In this document: positions 8,800-18,651 of the stretch, in pieces
Layout: every line of letters begins with the position of its first letter
Position numbering within the stretch: the first letter of the stretch is position 1
Assembly (NCBI RefSeq): GCF_048820975.1
Contig: NZ_JBMEUF010000001.1
Location: forward strand, 2,170,001 to 2,234,000
Direction: 5' to 3'
Origin: Glaciecola sp048820975
GTDB lineage: Bacteria; Pseudomonadota; Gammaproteobacteria; Enterobacterales; Alteromonadaceae
Length of the DNA stretch: 64,000 nucleotides
Position numbers and translations under genes: made by a program
Notes under the pieces: model-generated
What the model saw: only the letters and a program-made list of their open reading frames with translations
What the model was told of the DNA's origin: nothing
The model's database searches: none

Positions 8800-10062
8800 T
8801 CAAGTATCAGGTTCACTAACAAGAAGATTATGTCCTCGAAATTTTGCTAGAGAGACTTTCTTCCAGTACGACTTTGTATTCTTGAAAAACTCGTTCGCTT
8901 GCTCACCAACTAACTTCTGCTCATATAAAAAAGGCGATAATAATTGCTTAACGATGCAATTCTCGAACTCGTCCGTATAACTAATGTTCCACCTATGTTC
9001 TTCAGAGTTTGAGGCGCCTTCTGAACTAGTATTCTCATCAAGGGTAATTTTAGAAATAAACTCAAGATCAAACGAGCATCGATACACTAGCGTGATAGCC
9101 GATTGCTCATAAGTGAGCGTTACCGTAAGGTTGTATTCGGTTATAGTAGGCGACCAATTGGCACAAAAACCGACTTGGACAGCCCTTTTGCCCAGCCATA
9201 CAGCCTCTTTTCGAAAAACACTGTCACAAATGTAAGTTATTCTTGTTTTACCTATTCGTGCCCATCCAATTTTGGCTGTTTCCATGTCTATTAGGAGGTA
9301 TCGATTTTGAGTTGAAAGCATTACTTCAGCTATACCGATTGTCCAATGACAAAAGCTATGTAAAGAATCGCTTGGAACAAGAGAGTATGTATATGTGTCA
9401 TTCCACTCACCGTAATTTGTAAGGTGCTCGACACTCGCATAGATGAAGCTTGATGATTCTAAGGCTCGCGCGTTTCGGCGCATTGCAGAAAGCCGTTCTT
9501 TTAATACTATATTTTTTCGCTGTTTAGAATTCGCAGCAAGTAGCGTCTCGATATTTTCTACAGAGCGCTTGAGTTTCTCAAATTCTGTAACATATGGGGC
9601 GATTAGTTCTTCCATATCTTCAATCATTTCCAAGGTAATTTCTTCTGCGTCTTCTGTCCACGCGGAAACAGCTTCATACCCATAACTAATAAAGCGCTCC
9701 TCATCGGAGCAAAACGTTGCTTCTCTGCTAGAAGCTCCTTTGTTGGTTAAATTCTGGCTTCCTACACTAATAAAGTCCTCTGTCAACATAACTTTGGCAT
9801 GCAGACTTTCGACGCTAAATAGAGAGCACCCTTTTCTCAGTAGCTTTTTTAATGTTGCTAAAGAACTGGCTTTACAAACAAAACTTTCTGCGTCAAAACA
9901 GGTGTAGACAGTGCAGTTCGTCCCAATATTACTTAAGAGTACAGTCTCTGCTGTACTGGAGGTTATATAAGGCGAAAGAAAAATGACCTTATTCGATACT
10001 TCAGTCTCTTTTTTCCAACGCCGAGAAACATTTCGAAAATAAAGGTTATTCTTAATATTCAC
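8800..10062 (-). CDS. PLD-superfamily (HKD) nuclease-like protein, last gene of restriction operon
   Basis: 420 residues. The N-terminal ~120 residues form a phospholipase D-like domain: SPYITSS near residue 30, then HAK (88-90), acidic E95-D96 and GSQNLTNKG (101-109). That is the HxK...GSxN signature of single-HKD nucleases, which work as dimers. The Asp that normally sits five residues after the Lys is Glu here, with Asp next to it. Residues 165-215 look helical and charged. The C-terminal half is an unrecognised beta-rich domain with WARIGKTRITYICD. GTG start; GGGA lies upstream. It begins 18 bases after the HEPN gene and is surely co-transcribed with it. Known relatives include restriction-type BfiI nuclease domains and helicase-linked PLD proteins, so a nuclease role is likely but unproven. 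Confidence 0.6.
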   Translation of the reverse strand: MNIKNNLYFRNVSRRWKKETEVSNKVIFLSPYITSSTAETVLLSNIGTNCTVYTCFDAESFVCKASSLATLKKLLRKGCSLFSVESLHAKVMLTEDFISVGSQNLTNKGASSREATFCSDEERFISYGYEAVSAWTEDAEEITLEMIEDMEELIAPYVTEFEKLKRSVENIETLLAANSKQRKNIVLKERLSAMRRNARALESSSFIYASVEHLTNYGEWNDTYTYSLVPSDSLHSFCHWTIGIAEVMLSTQNRYLLIDMETAKIGWARIGKTRITYICDSVFRKEAVWLGKRAVQVGFCANWSPTITEYNLTVTLTYEQSAITLVYRCSFDLEFISKITLDENTSSEGASNSEEHRWNISYTDEFENCIVKQLLSPFLYEQKLVGEQANEFFKNTKSYWKKVSLAKFRGHNLLVSEPDT

Positions 10063-10080
10063 AATGATTGTCCCATCAAT

Positions 10081-10743
10081 TCACGAATGATCAACTACTG
10101 GGTAGCAGGGCTCTCCCCAAAGCTCACGGTAATTATCCATCATGATTTTTATTATCATCGGCATCACATTTTTCATAATCGTTGTCGCATCCCTTACCTG
10201 ATCTCGATTAACGCCACTGTTCCAAGTTGCACCACCGTGTAAAATTTGATTTCTAAGAGTATATAAACGAGAGAAGATGATGGATAAAACAACCGAAGTT
10301 TGCTTGTGTCCTAATGCTTTAGATGCGAAGGCGTTTGCCGCTTTGAATTCGGCTCGCCACTCATCATCACCTATCTTGTGGTTCTGATAATCCCAAAATG
10401 GCTGAAAAATATATTTATTTTTAAGCAACACTCGGATACTGTTTGCGAACTGCAGCCAAAGAAAATTTGAAAGATTTTTGTCTGTGTCGAGCTCACACAA
10501 TCGCTCAATAAAATTTCGGAAAGTTTCTTGCTCAGTAATCCGGCGGTTAATATTTATTTCGTTAGCATATGCTGCGTTAAACGCGATCCATAAGTAAATA
10601 AATTGCGAATCTAAATCGTTTTCCGCCTGTTCGGATTTTTCTAACCAGCTTAACGCTCGGTGAACTCTTAAACCTAAATTTGAAGAGTAATTCTCTCGGT
10701 CTAAACGCTGTTGTTGCTTTAGTGTTTCGAAAGATAACTTCAT
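10081..10743 (-). CDS. HEPN-domain protein (putative RNase), downstream of hsdR
   Basis: 220-residue all-helical protein. The C-terminal helix pair carries RNQILH (R164 to H169), the Rx4H catalytic motif of HEPN ribonucleases, in the context TLRNQILHGGATW. The N-terminal part (SQFIYLWIAFNAAYANE) matches the Apea-like HEPN pattern, with a conserved aromatic helix. A strong AAGGA ribosome-binding site is 9 bases before ATG. It lies 57 bases after hsdR and 18 bases before the PLD-like gene, so the three are probably one transcript. HEPN proteins act in toxin-antitoxin and phage-defence systems as RNases. Here no MNT or other antitoxin gene is adjacent, so its partner could be the PLD-like protein or the restriction complex itself. 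Confidence 0.65.
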   Translation of the reverse strand: MKLSFETLKQQQRLDRENYSSNLGLRVHRALSWLEKSEQAENDLDSQFIYLWIAFNAAYANEININRRITEQETFRNFIERLCELDTDKNLSNFLWLQFANSIRVLLKNKYIFQPFWDYQNHKIGDDEWRAEFKAANAFASKALGHKQTSVVLSIIFSRLYTLRNQILHGGATWNSGVNRDQVRDATTIMKNVMPMIIKIMMDNYRELWGEPCYPVVDHS

Positions 10744-10800
10744 ATTTCACAATTCCTTTTTAGAATACTTGCCTACACCAAACTTACAATAGGTATTCGC

Positions 10801-13800
10801 TTATGAATCAGCCAACCTATTCTTCTTAAAATTCTCAGCCTGCGCAAATATCTCTTGATACACCTCGTCTCGGCTTACTGGCGGGTATTTAAACTTGGCT
10901 AGTAACATTATAAGGTCAACTTTTAGCTCTGCTTTGATATCGTCGCGCTGACTCCAGTCGGTGTATTTTGCTTTGTCGTCTACTACTTCTTTTACTGCTC
11001 TAGCGAGCTCTAATAACTGATCTTCGGGGTAGTTGAAGTCGTATTTTGCTGCCAAGCGTTTTAGGATGTCGTAAAAGGCTTTTTCTTCAAAGCTGATGTC
11101 TAGGTCGTCGTGTGCGCCGTACTCCTCGCGCAAGTCGTCCATCATTTTTATCAGCTCATCTGAAAAGTCTTCTAGTACGCCACTTACCAGCACATCGTCT
11201 TCTTTGCGTTCGTTGTATTTATCCACTAATGCTTTAAAGCGCTGACTAAAGTCGGTGCCTTGCGCTAAGTTGACCTTTTTCATATCGCCTATGGCTTTTA
11301 CCAGCAGTTTTTGCAACATCATGATCTTGGTATTGGGTTGCTTCATTTTGCTGATTTTGTTGATGTAGTCTTCATCAAAAATGTCTATCTCGCCTTGGGA
11401 GTCATCCATTTTCAAGATTTCTTCTACACCATCACTTTTTAGCGCTTCGGCAATCATTTCACGAACCTGTGCGTTCATCTGGGCGGTGTCTGGGGCTTCA
11501 CCTTTGGTTAGCTTGTATATGATCGAGCGAACAGCCAGGTAAAAATGAATTGTGTCCCGCTCTAATTGGCTTAGCTTTTCGCTACCACAGCAGATGTCAT
11601 AGGCGGCCTTTAAACGTTTGACTAGCGCCATAAAGCGCTTTTCGCGCTTACCTAGTTGTAAAATAAATTCAGAGGCATGATTCAAGCAATTAAGCTGAGC
11701 AAGTGGCTCGCCCGTAAAGTAGCTTGTGGAGTCAAAGGTATGAAACACATCTGCAATTAAAGCCAAATGGTCTTTAACTGTTATCACCGATTGATTGATG
11801 TCTTCAAAGTTGGTTTCGTCGGTTTTACTAAACTGCGCCAACGCTTTGTTCATGGCTGATTTAATGCCGATATAATCCACCACTAAGCCTTTGTGTTTAC
11901 CTGCAAACTTGCGATTTACCCGCGAGATAGTTTGAATAAGGTTGTGCTTTTGAAGGGGCTTGTCGATGTAGATGGTATCTAAAAACGGCACATCAAAGCC
12001 TGTAAGCCACATATCCACTACTATGGCAATCTTAAAGTTAGAGTGCTCAATCTTAAATTGCCTGTCTAACTCTTTGCGATAGTCTTTGCTGCCAAGTAGG
12101 TCAAACATTTCCTGTGGATCGTCTTTACCCCGGGTGATCACCAGCTTTACTTGCTCTATTGGCATACCCAACTTGCCTGCTTTGATAGCAAGGGCTTTTT
12201 CATCAGCAGATAGTTTGTTGGCGTGCTCTGACTCTTTTACTTCAAACCACTCTGGGCGCAGCGCTTTTATCTCTAAATACAAGGCATAGGCAATGTCGCG
12301 AGAGCTACACACAAACATGGCTTTACCACAAATGGTGGTGCTTTCGTCAATACGAGTTTCATAATGCTTCACAAAATCTGCCGCTAGCGCCCGTAAACGA
12401 TCCGGGTCGCCCAATATGGAATTCATTTTGGTGGTAGCTTTTTTGCTTTCTTCTATTTGGTGTTCGTTACTGCCGTCTTGCTCACATTTTTTGTAATAGG
12501 CTTCGATTTCATCCAGCTTGCTACTATTAAGCACTACTTTGGCGGCGCGGCCTTCATATACTATGCGCACAGTAATTTCGTCTTTCACCGATTCAGTCAT
12601 AGTGTAGCTATCAACTACTTGGCCAAACACGTCCAAAGTCGCGTCTATGGGTGTTCCCGTAAAGCCCACATAAGTGGCATTGGGTAGTGAGTCATGCAAA
12701 TACTTGGCAAAGCCATAGGTACGTTTTACGCCTTGTTCAGTGATACGTAGTTTTTGATCTAAGTTGATTTGGCTGCGATGGGCTTCGTCCGAGATACAAA
12801 TAACATTGCTACGTTTGGTTAATAATTGGGTATCTTCGGTAAATTTATGAATGGTAGTTAAAAACACCCCACCGCTGTTGCGGCCTTTCAGTAACTGGCG
12901 CAACTCAGCGCGGCTTTCCACGCTCACAATATGATCATCACCAATATAGGTTTTTGCATTGGCAAATTGATTGGCTAGCTGGTCGTCTAAGTCGGTACGG
13001 TCCGTCACTAACACAATGGTCGGGCTTTCAAACTCCACGCTTTTCATCAACAAGCGTGATAAAAACTGCATGGTAAAACTTTTACCACAGCCAGTAGCAC
13101 CAAAATAAGTACCACCTTTACCGTCACGTTTTTCATCATCAGCACCCGCCACACCTGCTGGTAATTTACGCTGTTTTTTAATGTTCTCAAATAACTTTCT
13201 GGCCGCGTAATACTGAGGATAACGGCAGGTGATCTTAACCTCACCTTTGGTTTTGTCCGGAAAGTAAATAAAGTTACGTAAAACATCACACAAACGGCTT
13301 TTATCAAATAGCCCCTGCAACATAGTATGCAGCGAGTTAATGCCCTCTTCAGCCATAGGCTCGTTGCCAGTAACTTTGCGCCACGCATAATAAAAATCAT
13401 AACCCGCAAACACAGTACCCATTTTGTTATTCACACCATCACTGATAACGCACAGCGCATTAAACACAAACAACTGAGGAATATCACGGCGATACCGAGT
13501 AGTTAGCTGTACATAGGCATCATGGATACTGGCCTGCTCTTCGCGTATGGCGCTTTTAAATTCAAATACCACCACTGGCAAACCATTAATATAGATAATG
13601 CCATCAGGAATACGCTTAGGGTAATCGGGGTTCAAACTATCGATTTCGAGCTGATTCACTATTTTATAGATATTGTTATCACTATAACCGGGGCTAACCT
13701 CTTGTACTTGGCCACCCACAACAACCTCAGCCGACTGTAAGGCACTGCGAACACCATCGTAATCAATTAGTTGAATGTACAAGTCTTTCTTGGAAGGTTG

Positions 13801-14100
13801 GCCAGCCACAGCTTCGCGCTTTAATACAAAGCCATCACTTAACCACTTACAAAAGGTTTTATTGCTCTCGTATAAATCACTAGCAGGTAGGGTTTCGAGC
13901 TGTTTAACTATGCTTTCAACTTCGCAAGTCGTAATGTCATCTTTAGCGTATTTGGTACGTAAATACTGACGAAGATCATCTGTAAGTAAAACCTCGTCAC
14001 CACAAATACGAACCAACTGACCACCAGTAACATGAGGATAGCCCAGATCAGTTAAGAGTTGGATAATGGCGAGTTCGAGTTTTTCTTCCGTGAATTTCAC
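10801..14100 (-). CDS. hsdR: Type I restriction enzyme, R (motor/endonuclease) subunit
   Basis: 1099 residues, normal for HsdR. The N-terminal nuclease has PDG (165-167) and EFK (180-182), the D...ExK of the PD-(D/E)xK fold. The SF2 motor follows: Walker A ATGCGKS (335-341), DEAH (438-441), FTGTP (480-484), and motif VI QTISRVNRKFAGK. The C-terminal part is helical and should bind the methylase core. It translocates DNA and cleaves when two complexes collide at unmethylated DNA. It starts 9 bases after the coiled-coil gene and belongs to the hsdM-hsdS operon. All catalytic motifs look intact, with no frameshift, so the system appears active. Confidence 0.95.
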   Translation of the reverse strand: MKFTEEKLELAIIQLLTDLGYPHVTGGQLVRICGDEVLLTDDLRQYLRTKYAKDDITTCEVESIVKQLETLPASDLYESNKTFCKWLSDGFVLKREAVAGQPSKKDLYIQLIDYDGVRSALQSAEVVVGGQVQEVSPGYSDNNIYKIVNQLEIDSLNPDYPKRIPDGIIYINGLPVVVFEFKSAIREEQASIHDAYVQLTTRYRRDIPQLFVFNALCVISDGVNNKMGTVFAGYDFYYAWRKVTGNEPMAEEGINSLHTMLQGLFDKSRLCDVLRNFIYFPDKTKGEVKITCRYPQYYAARKLFENIKKQRKLPAGVAGADDEKRDGKGGTYFGATGCGKSFTMQFLSRLLMKSVEFESPTIVLVTDRTDLDDQLANQFANAKTYIGDDHIVSVESRAELRQLLKGRNSGGVFLTTIHKFTEDTQLLTKRSNVICISDEAHRSQINLDQKLRITEQGVKRTYGFAKYLHDSLPNATYVGFTGTPIDATLDVFGQVVDSYTMTESVKDEITVRIVYEGRAAKVVLNSSKLDEIEAYYKKCEQDGSNEHQIEESKKATTKMNSILGDPDRLRALAADFVKHYETRIDESTTICGKAMFVCSSRDIAYALYLEIKALRPEWFEVKESEHANKLSADEKALAIKAGKLGMPIEQVKLVITRGKDDPQEMFDLLGSKDYRKELDRQFKIEHSNFKIAIVVDMWLTGFDVPFLDTIYIDKPLQKHNLIQTISRVNRKFAGKHKGLVVDYIGIKSAMNKALAQFSKTDETNFEDINQSVITVKDHLALIADVFHTFDSTSYFTGEPLAQLNCLNHASEFILQLGKREKRFMALVKRLKAAYDICCGSEKLSQLERDTIHFYLAVRSIIYKLTKGEAPDTAQMNAQVREMIAEALKSDGVEEILKMDDSQGEIDIFDEDYINKISKMKQPNTKIMMLQKLLVKAIGDMKKVNLAQGTDFSQRFKALVDKYNERKEDDVLVSGVLEDFSDELIKMMDDLREEYGAHDDLDISFEEKAFYDILKRLAAKYDFNYPEDQLLELARAVKEVVDDKAKYTDWSQRDDIKAELKVDLIMLLAKFKYPPVSRDEVYQEIFAQAENFKKNRLADS

Positions 14101-14109
14101 TTACAAATC

Positions 14110-15603
14110 CTATTTGTTAAAAACACTTTTGATTTTTTCCAGCTGAGTGGCTGATTTTTCTAGCGCCTCATGAGCAGGTGTATTGTCACCATGTCTTTTA
14201 TCAAGAGTGGCTGAAGAATTCGATGACACTGCCTCTATTGCAGCGCCCAAGAGCTGTTCCAACAACTCTTCTTTTCTTCCATCTTGGAGCTCATCTATTT
14301 GTCGCTTGAAGTTCTGATATGATTTCGAGATGGCCTCTTTATGAGCATACTCTTGCTGCAACCTTTGTGCTTCACTGCGTCTTTTTGATGCAAAAATTGC
14401 TAACCATAAAACAGGTAATATAACGGGAAGTTTATGACTCAAATTGCTCAATAAGTTCTTGAGATCAGTGATATCGATAAATTTGATCACTTCATTCTCA
14501 GTCCAGAAACTATCCACTGTAGACACAAATGCTGTGACCACAAGAAGGCCTATTGATACGTAGAACAAAATTGAATTGAATTTTATAGGCTTCATAAAAG
14601 AGTCTTTCATTTCTTTAAAAGCTGAGGCTAATCCAGCGCTAGTTGCACCTGGCAGTAATTGTTCAATCTGTTCATTAAGTGCTTTATATCTGGTTTCTTG
14701 TTGGTTCTTGAAATTATCTAAAGCATCTTGCCGTTGTTTTAATTCTGCTTTCAATCCTCCGTTTAAATTTCCTTCTTTATCTTCAAGCCCCATAACATCG
14801 TTATAAAAGAGTTTTAGCTCTCCCAAGTCCTCTTGTACTTCGTGTAGTAATTCTTCAATTTTTGAGGCATTTTTCTGAGAAGAGGATTTAGCTACTTCTA
14901 TTTTACTAGCAATAGAGGTGCTTCCACTTTCGATTAACTCTCCATAATAGTCAGAAATCTGCAAATGATGGCGTTCAAGCGTTTCAACCATCTCATTTAT
15001 TTTCTCAGCGATGGCCTCATTTTCATCTGTACCTTCAAAATATTTTTTTCGTAGTTCATCAATAACATCATCGGTATTTTTTAATTTTTCAAACAGTTCA
15101 TTGAATTCTATCTTTTGATCTCTTAAATCGACTGCTATCGCCTTAAATTCGCGCTCATATTCTAAAGCATCATCTTTAAAACCTTGTAAGCCGTCTCTGA
15201 TTGATTTTTGGTACTCTTTATAGGCCAATGTAGCTGCCTTTGCAGCATCACTTTCGCTTACCACATAAGGTCTGATGTAAGTTAAAAGGTTGTCAGCATT
15301 TGCGTTTGCATTTGTTATATGGCCTATGTTTCTATTGCTTTTATAGTTGTGTAGCTCATTAATACATTGCTGACACTGATTTTGGAAGTTCTGCCATATA
15401 GATGTTGGGACTAGCTCAGGGTCACAAGCGTCTATCAGATTGCTTATGAATCTGATAACTTTTTTAAACCTTGCCATCTCTTCTAGGTCAGTCGTTATAC
15501 TTTCATCATCGACCTTTAATTCGCTTAACGTTTCCTTAATATTCTGCCAATACTTTTGAAATCCGTGTTGTTTGAATTCTTGATGCCATCTAGCCATTTT
15601 CAA
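14110..15603 (-). CDS. Coiled-coil membrane protein embedded between hsdS and hsdR
   Basis: 497 residues, not a known Hsd subunit. Residues 1-120 form a helical domain with several Cys. About residues 125-315 are long, strongly charged helices (coiled coil). LLPGATSAGLASAF (316-329) is a conserved-looking linker seen in other coiled-coil membrane proteins. Two membrane helices follow (about 344-364 and 391-406), then a second cytoplasmic helical tail. No Walker A/B or nuclease motif is visible. It overlaps the end of hsdS by 14 bases and ends 9 bases before hsdR, so it is translated with them. In the EcoprrI locus this slot is held by prrC; this protein lacks the PrrC ATPase motifs. It may be a membrane-sensing or guard component, which is inference. 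Confidence 0.7.
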   Translation of the reverse strand: MKMARWHQEFKQHGFQKYWQNIKETLSELKVDDESITTDLEEMARFKKVIRFISNLIDACDPELVPTSIWQNFQNQCQQCINELHNYKSNRNIGHITNANANADNLLTYIRPYVVSESDAAKAATLAYKEYQKSIRDGLQGFKDDALEYEREFKAIAVDLRDQKIEFNELFEKLKNTDDVIDELRKKYFEGTDENEAIAEKINEMVETLERHHLQISDYYGELIESGSTSIASKIEVAKSSSQKNASKIEELLHEVQEDLGELKLFYNDVMGLEDKEGNLNGGLKAELKQRQDALDNFKNQQETRYKALNEQIEQLLPGATSAGLASAFKEMKDSFMKPIKFNSILFYVSIGLLVVTAFVSTVDSFWTENEVIKFIDITDLKNLLSNLSHKLPVILPVLWLAIFASKRRSEAQRLQQEYAHKEAISKSYQNFKRQIDELQDGRKEELLEQLLGAAIEAVSSNSSATLDKRHGDNTPAHEALEKSATQLEKIKSVFNK

Positions 15604-16966
15604 TATCCTTATTTACTAGTAGTTCACCTGAAATTAATTTTGGCAACAATATATCTCGAAGCTGAACTAGTGAATTACTTTCTTTAACGCGATTTGAATT
15701 AGCAATGTAAAAATCCCTGACTAATCTTGAATAAAATTCTCTGATTTGGACTGGTGGAACGACAACCCCCCAATTCATAATTGCCTTTTTATCTCCTCTA
15801 GGCATTTTTGAGCCTTTAGCAGTTGTCATCATGAAGTCAAAAAAACTGTCCTGAGAAAGAAGATTCATTAAATAGGATTCAGTTCTTGGTTCGATTGACT
15901 GAAATCCAAGCACGTCATTAGAGCGCCCACCGTTTCTATTAGCTAACCATATTTTCTTAAAGTAGGGTCTGATATTTGATATTAAAACATCGCCAGTTTT
16001 AAAAGAAGGCGCAGTTTTCAATTGCGGAATAGATGAAGCCTCAGTTACACCTTGCTTATAAGGGAGCATATTTTCTGTTGAGATGTAATTTTCTAGAGTT
16101 AGTTCTGCTCCATCAATTCTGCTGGTTGAGTATTCCGCTATTGAAGCCAGCACATCACTAATCCAACCTTTCGGAATCCAGCCTTGGATGCCGAGGGTGT
16201 TGTCGCCGCAGTGTTCGAATTCGCTGGGGAATAGGCGTTGGGTGGCTGCGGGGAGGGGTTGGATGTTGGGGTTTTGTTGTTGCAGGGCGTGGGCTTTTTT
16301 GCGTATCTCGACGCGATGTTGCAGTGCGGCGGGTATTTTACTGCCTGCTGCAAGGGCGTTGTCGATAACTGGGTCAAAATCCACAAACCAGCTTTTAAAA
16401 AGCGCCTGCGCCATTTGTTCGAGGGTTTGGTTGGTTTGTTGGTTTAACTCAATACGATCTTCAATCGCTGATAGAATTTCTACGATTTTCTTCTGCGCTT
16501 CAACTGGAGGCTCAGGAACCATAAATTTTGGAATGTCAGCGCATTTCAGACTTTCAAATATTGCACCCGGATTTAAGTATTTTGCAACTTCACCCCACCA
16601 CTCTTTGCTTTTCACAACATAACGCAAGTATTCGGGAAATAATCTATCTCCCTTCGGCCTCAACAGGACTAAATTCTGACCTAGAGCAAACCTCCGGTTC
16701 TTTGGAACATAAACAGTTTCACCTGAGTTACATCGCCTTGAAAGGATAACATCCCCATAAGTTGGATTGGCTTTACGAGTCCATTTAACAAAATCTTCTT
16801 CAGAGATTAACCTAGGTTTTGCATCAAAATTAATACGTCCACTATCCATCTGAGGGATGCCAATATAAGGAATGCCCATTTCAACAGCCTTTGGGGTTTT
16901 ATGGTCGCAATCGATTAACTCGACTCCTAGTTCTTTGAGTGAAGCTTTTTTGTATTTACTTCCCAT
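15590..16966 (-). CDS. hsdS: Type I restriction enzyme, S (specificity) subunit
   Basis: 458 residues with the two-repeat HsdS plan. The first target-recognition domain is about residues 1-160. A central conserved helix follows (EILSAIEDRIELNQQTNQ), continuing to LEQMAQALFKSWFVDFDP. The second recognition domain is about 270-420, ending in a distal helix (SNSLVQLRDILLPKLISGEL). It sets the DNA target of both methylation and cleavage. It overlaps hsdM by 11 bases and the coiled-coil gene by 14 bases. The region coding for the central spacer (about 16190-16400) is visibly GC-richer than the AT-rich recognition domains, the mosaic expected from domain swapping. The recognition sequence cannot be predicted by eye. 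Confidence 0.95.
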   Translation of the reverse strand: MGSKYKKASLKELGVELIDCDHKTPKAVEMGIPYIGIPQMDSGRINFDAKPRLISEEDFVKWTRKANPTYGDVILSRRCNSGETVYVPKNRRFALGQNLVLLRPKGDRLFPEYLRYVVKSKEWWGEVAKYLNPGAIFESLKCADIPKFMVPEPPVEAQKKIVEILSAIEDRIELNQQTNQTLEQMAQALFKSWFVDFDPVIDNALAAGSKIPAALQHRVEIRKKAHALQQQNPNIQPLPAATQRLFPSEFEHCGDNTLGIQGWIPKGWISDVLASIAEYSTSRIDGAELTLENYISTENMLPYKQGVTEASSIPQLKTAPSFKTGDVLISNIRPYFKKIWLANRNGGRSNDVLGFQSIEPRTESYLMNLLSQDSFFDFMMTTAKGSKMPRGDKKAIMNWGVVVPPVQIREFYSRLVRDFYIANSNRVKESNSLVQLRDILLPKLISGELLVNKDIENG

Positions 16967-18542
16967 AACCCATCACCTCTAGGTTCTGGGTTATGATTTT
17001 ATCTAACTCCTGCCCTTCAGCCATTTGCTTAAACAAAATTTGGCTGAGTTCAGCCATCTTATTTTCAAAAGGAACACCATCATCTGCAATATCGGCGGCA
17101 CCAACATAGCGTCCCGGGGTAAGAACATAGTCGTTGGCTTTAATATCGTCGAGAGATGCTGATTTACAGTAGCCAGCCATATCTTTGTATGCGCCGTCTT
17201 TCTCTTGATTGGGAGAACGCCATGCATGGTAAGTTTGGGCGATATGAGCAATGTCGTCGGTGGTTAGTTCTTTATTCGTGCGGCTTATCATGCTGCCCAT
17301 TTCGCGGGCATCGATAAACAAGGTTTCTCCTTGGCGGTTGCGTCTTTTAGCAAAATCTTCGCTGGCATCCACTGCCTTCTTGTTTTTGCTAATAAACCAT
17401 AAACAGACTGGGATTTGGGTGGTGTAGAACAACTGGCCGGGCAAGGCAATCATGCAATCGACTAAGTCTTTATCGATGATTTTTTTACGAATTTCGCCTT
17501 CACCGCTGGTATTCGAACTCATTGAGCCATTTGCCAATACAAAACCAGCCGTGCCGTGCTCGCTAAGTTTTGAGATCATATGCATGATCCACGCATAGTT
17601 AGCATTGCCTGTAGGCGGCACATCAAACCCTGCCCAGCGCGGGTCGTCAACCAACTCATTTTCACCGCGCCACTGCTTTTGATTAAAGGGTGGATTCGCC
17701 ATAATGAAATCGGCTTTAAGATCGGGGTGTTGGTCTTTGAAAAAACTATCTCCTGCTACTTCGCCCAAATTAGCTGAAATACCGCGCACCGCTAGGTTCA
17801 TCTTAGCCAGCTTATAAGTGGTGTTGGTGTATTCTTGCCCGTAAATGGAAATGTCTTTTTTATTGCCTTTGTGACTGTCGATAAATTTGAGCGACTGCAC
17901 AAACATCCCGCCACTTCCACAACAGGGATCGTAGATTTTGCCTTTATAAGGCTCAATCATTTCAGCTATTAAGCTAACAACAGATTTAGGGGTATAGAAT
18001 TCGCCCCCGCCTTTACCTTCATTTGCAGCAAACTTACCTAAAAAGTATTCATACACTCGGCCAACTAAGTCTTCTTCACTCATGTGGCATTCGTTAGCGG
18101 CGGTGTCGATGTTATTAATAGTATCAATCAACGAGGCCAACTTGTTGGTAACTAAACCCAAACGGGTAAAGTAATTGTCGGGCAATGCGCCTTTGAGTGA
18201 GGGGTTGTTCTTTTCTACCGTATGCAAAGCAGAATCAACTTTTAGCGCAATATCATCTTGCTTCATGTGCTTTTGAATATAAGACCAACGGGCTTGTTCA
18301 GGTAAAAAAAACACATTGTCTTTAGTGTAAAACTCGGTTTGCTCTACATAGTCACCCATACCTTGATCAATCAAGCTTTTGCGTTGTGCTTCAAATTTGT
18401 CGCTGATGAATTTTAAGAAGATGAGACTGAGTACTACGTGTTTGTACTCAGAAGATTCAACGCTACCGCGCAGTTTGTTGGCGGTATCCCATAAATGTTG
18501 TTCAAAACTGGTAGTTGATGATGCATTCGTGTTTTTAGCCAT
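16956..18542 (-). CDS. hsdM: Type I restriction enzyme, M (N6-adenine methyltransferase) subunit
   Basis: 528 residues, first gene of the operon. The HsdM N-terminal helical domain spans about residues 10-150 (SFEQHLWDTANKLRG). SAM-binding motif I is DPCCGSGG (205-212), and catalytic motif IV is NPPF (283-286). EFYTPKSVV (181-189) is the usual lead-in. The complex M2S methylates adenine at the HsdS target. Upstream, 18543-18650 should hold the operon promoter. Intact, family-normal length. Confidence 0.95.
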   Translation of the reverse strand: MAKNTNASSTTSFEQHLWDTANKLRGSVESSEYKHVVLSLIFLKFISDKFEAQRKSLIDQGMGDYVEQTEFYTKDNVFFLPEQARWSYIQKHMKQDDIALKVDSALHTVEKNNPSLKGALPDNYFTRLGLVTNKLASLIDTINNIDTAANECHMSEEDLVGRVYEYFLGKFAANEGKGGGEFYTPKSVVSLIAEMIEPYKGKIYDPCCGSGGMFVQSLKFIDSHKGNKKDISIYGQEYTNTTYKLAKMNLAVRGISANLGEVAGDSFFKDQHPDLKADFIMANPPFNQKQWRGENELVDDPRWAGFDVPPTGNANYAWIMHMISKLSEHGTAGFVLANGSMSSNTSGEGEIRKKIIDKDLVDCMIALPGQLFYTTQIPVCLWFISKNKKAVDASEDFAKRRNRQGETLFIDAREMGSMISRTNKELTTDDIAHIAQTYHAWRSPNQEKDGAYKDMAGYCKSASLDDIKANDYVLTPGRYVGAADIADDGVPFENKMAELSQILFKQMAEGQELDKIITQNLEVMGYGK

Positions 18543-18651
18543 ATACTTCCATACTCCATGAGCAAATCAAGTTACTCAATTTCTTATTATTTTAACTAAT
18601 AATCCTTTTAAGCATTATTCCACTATTTTAGTGATTTGAGCAACCATACCG

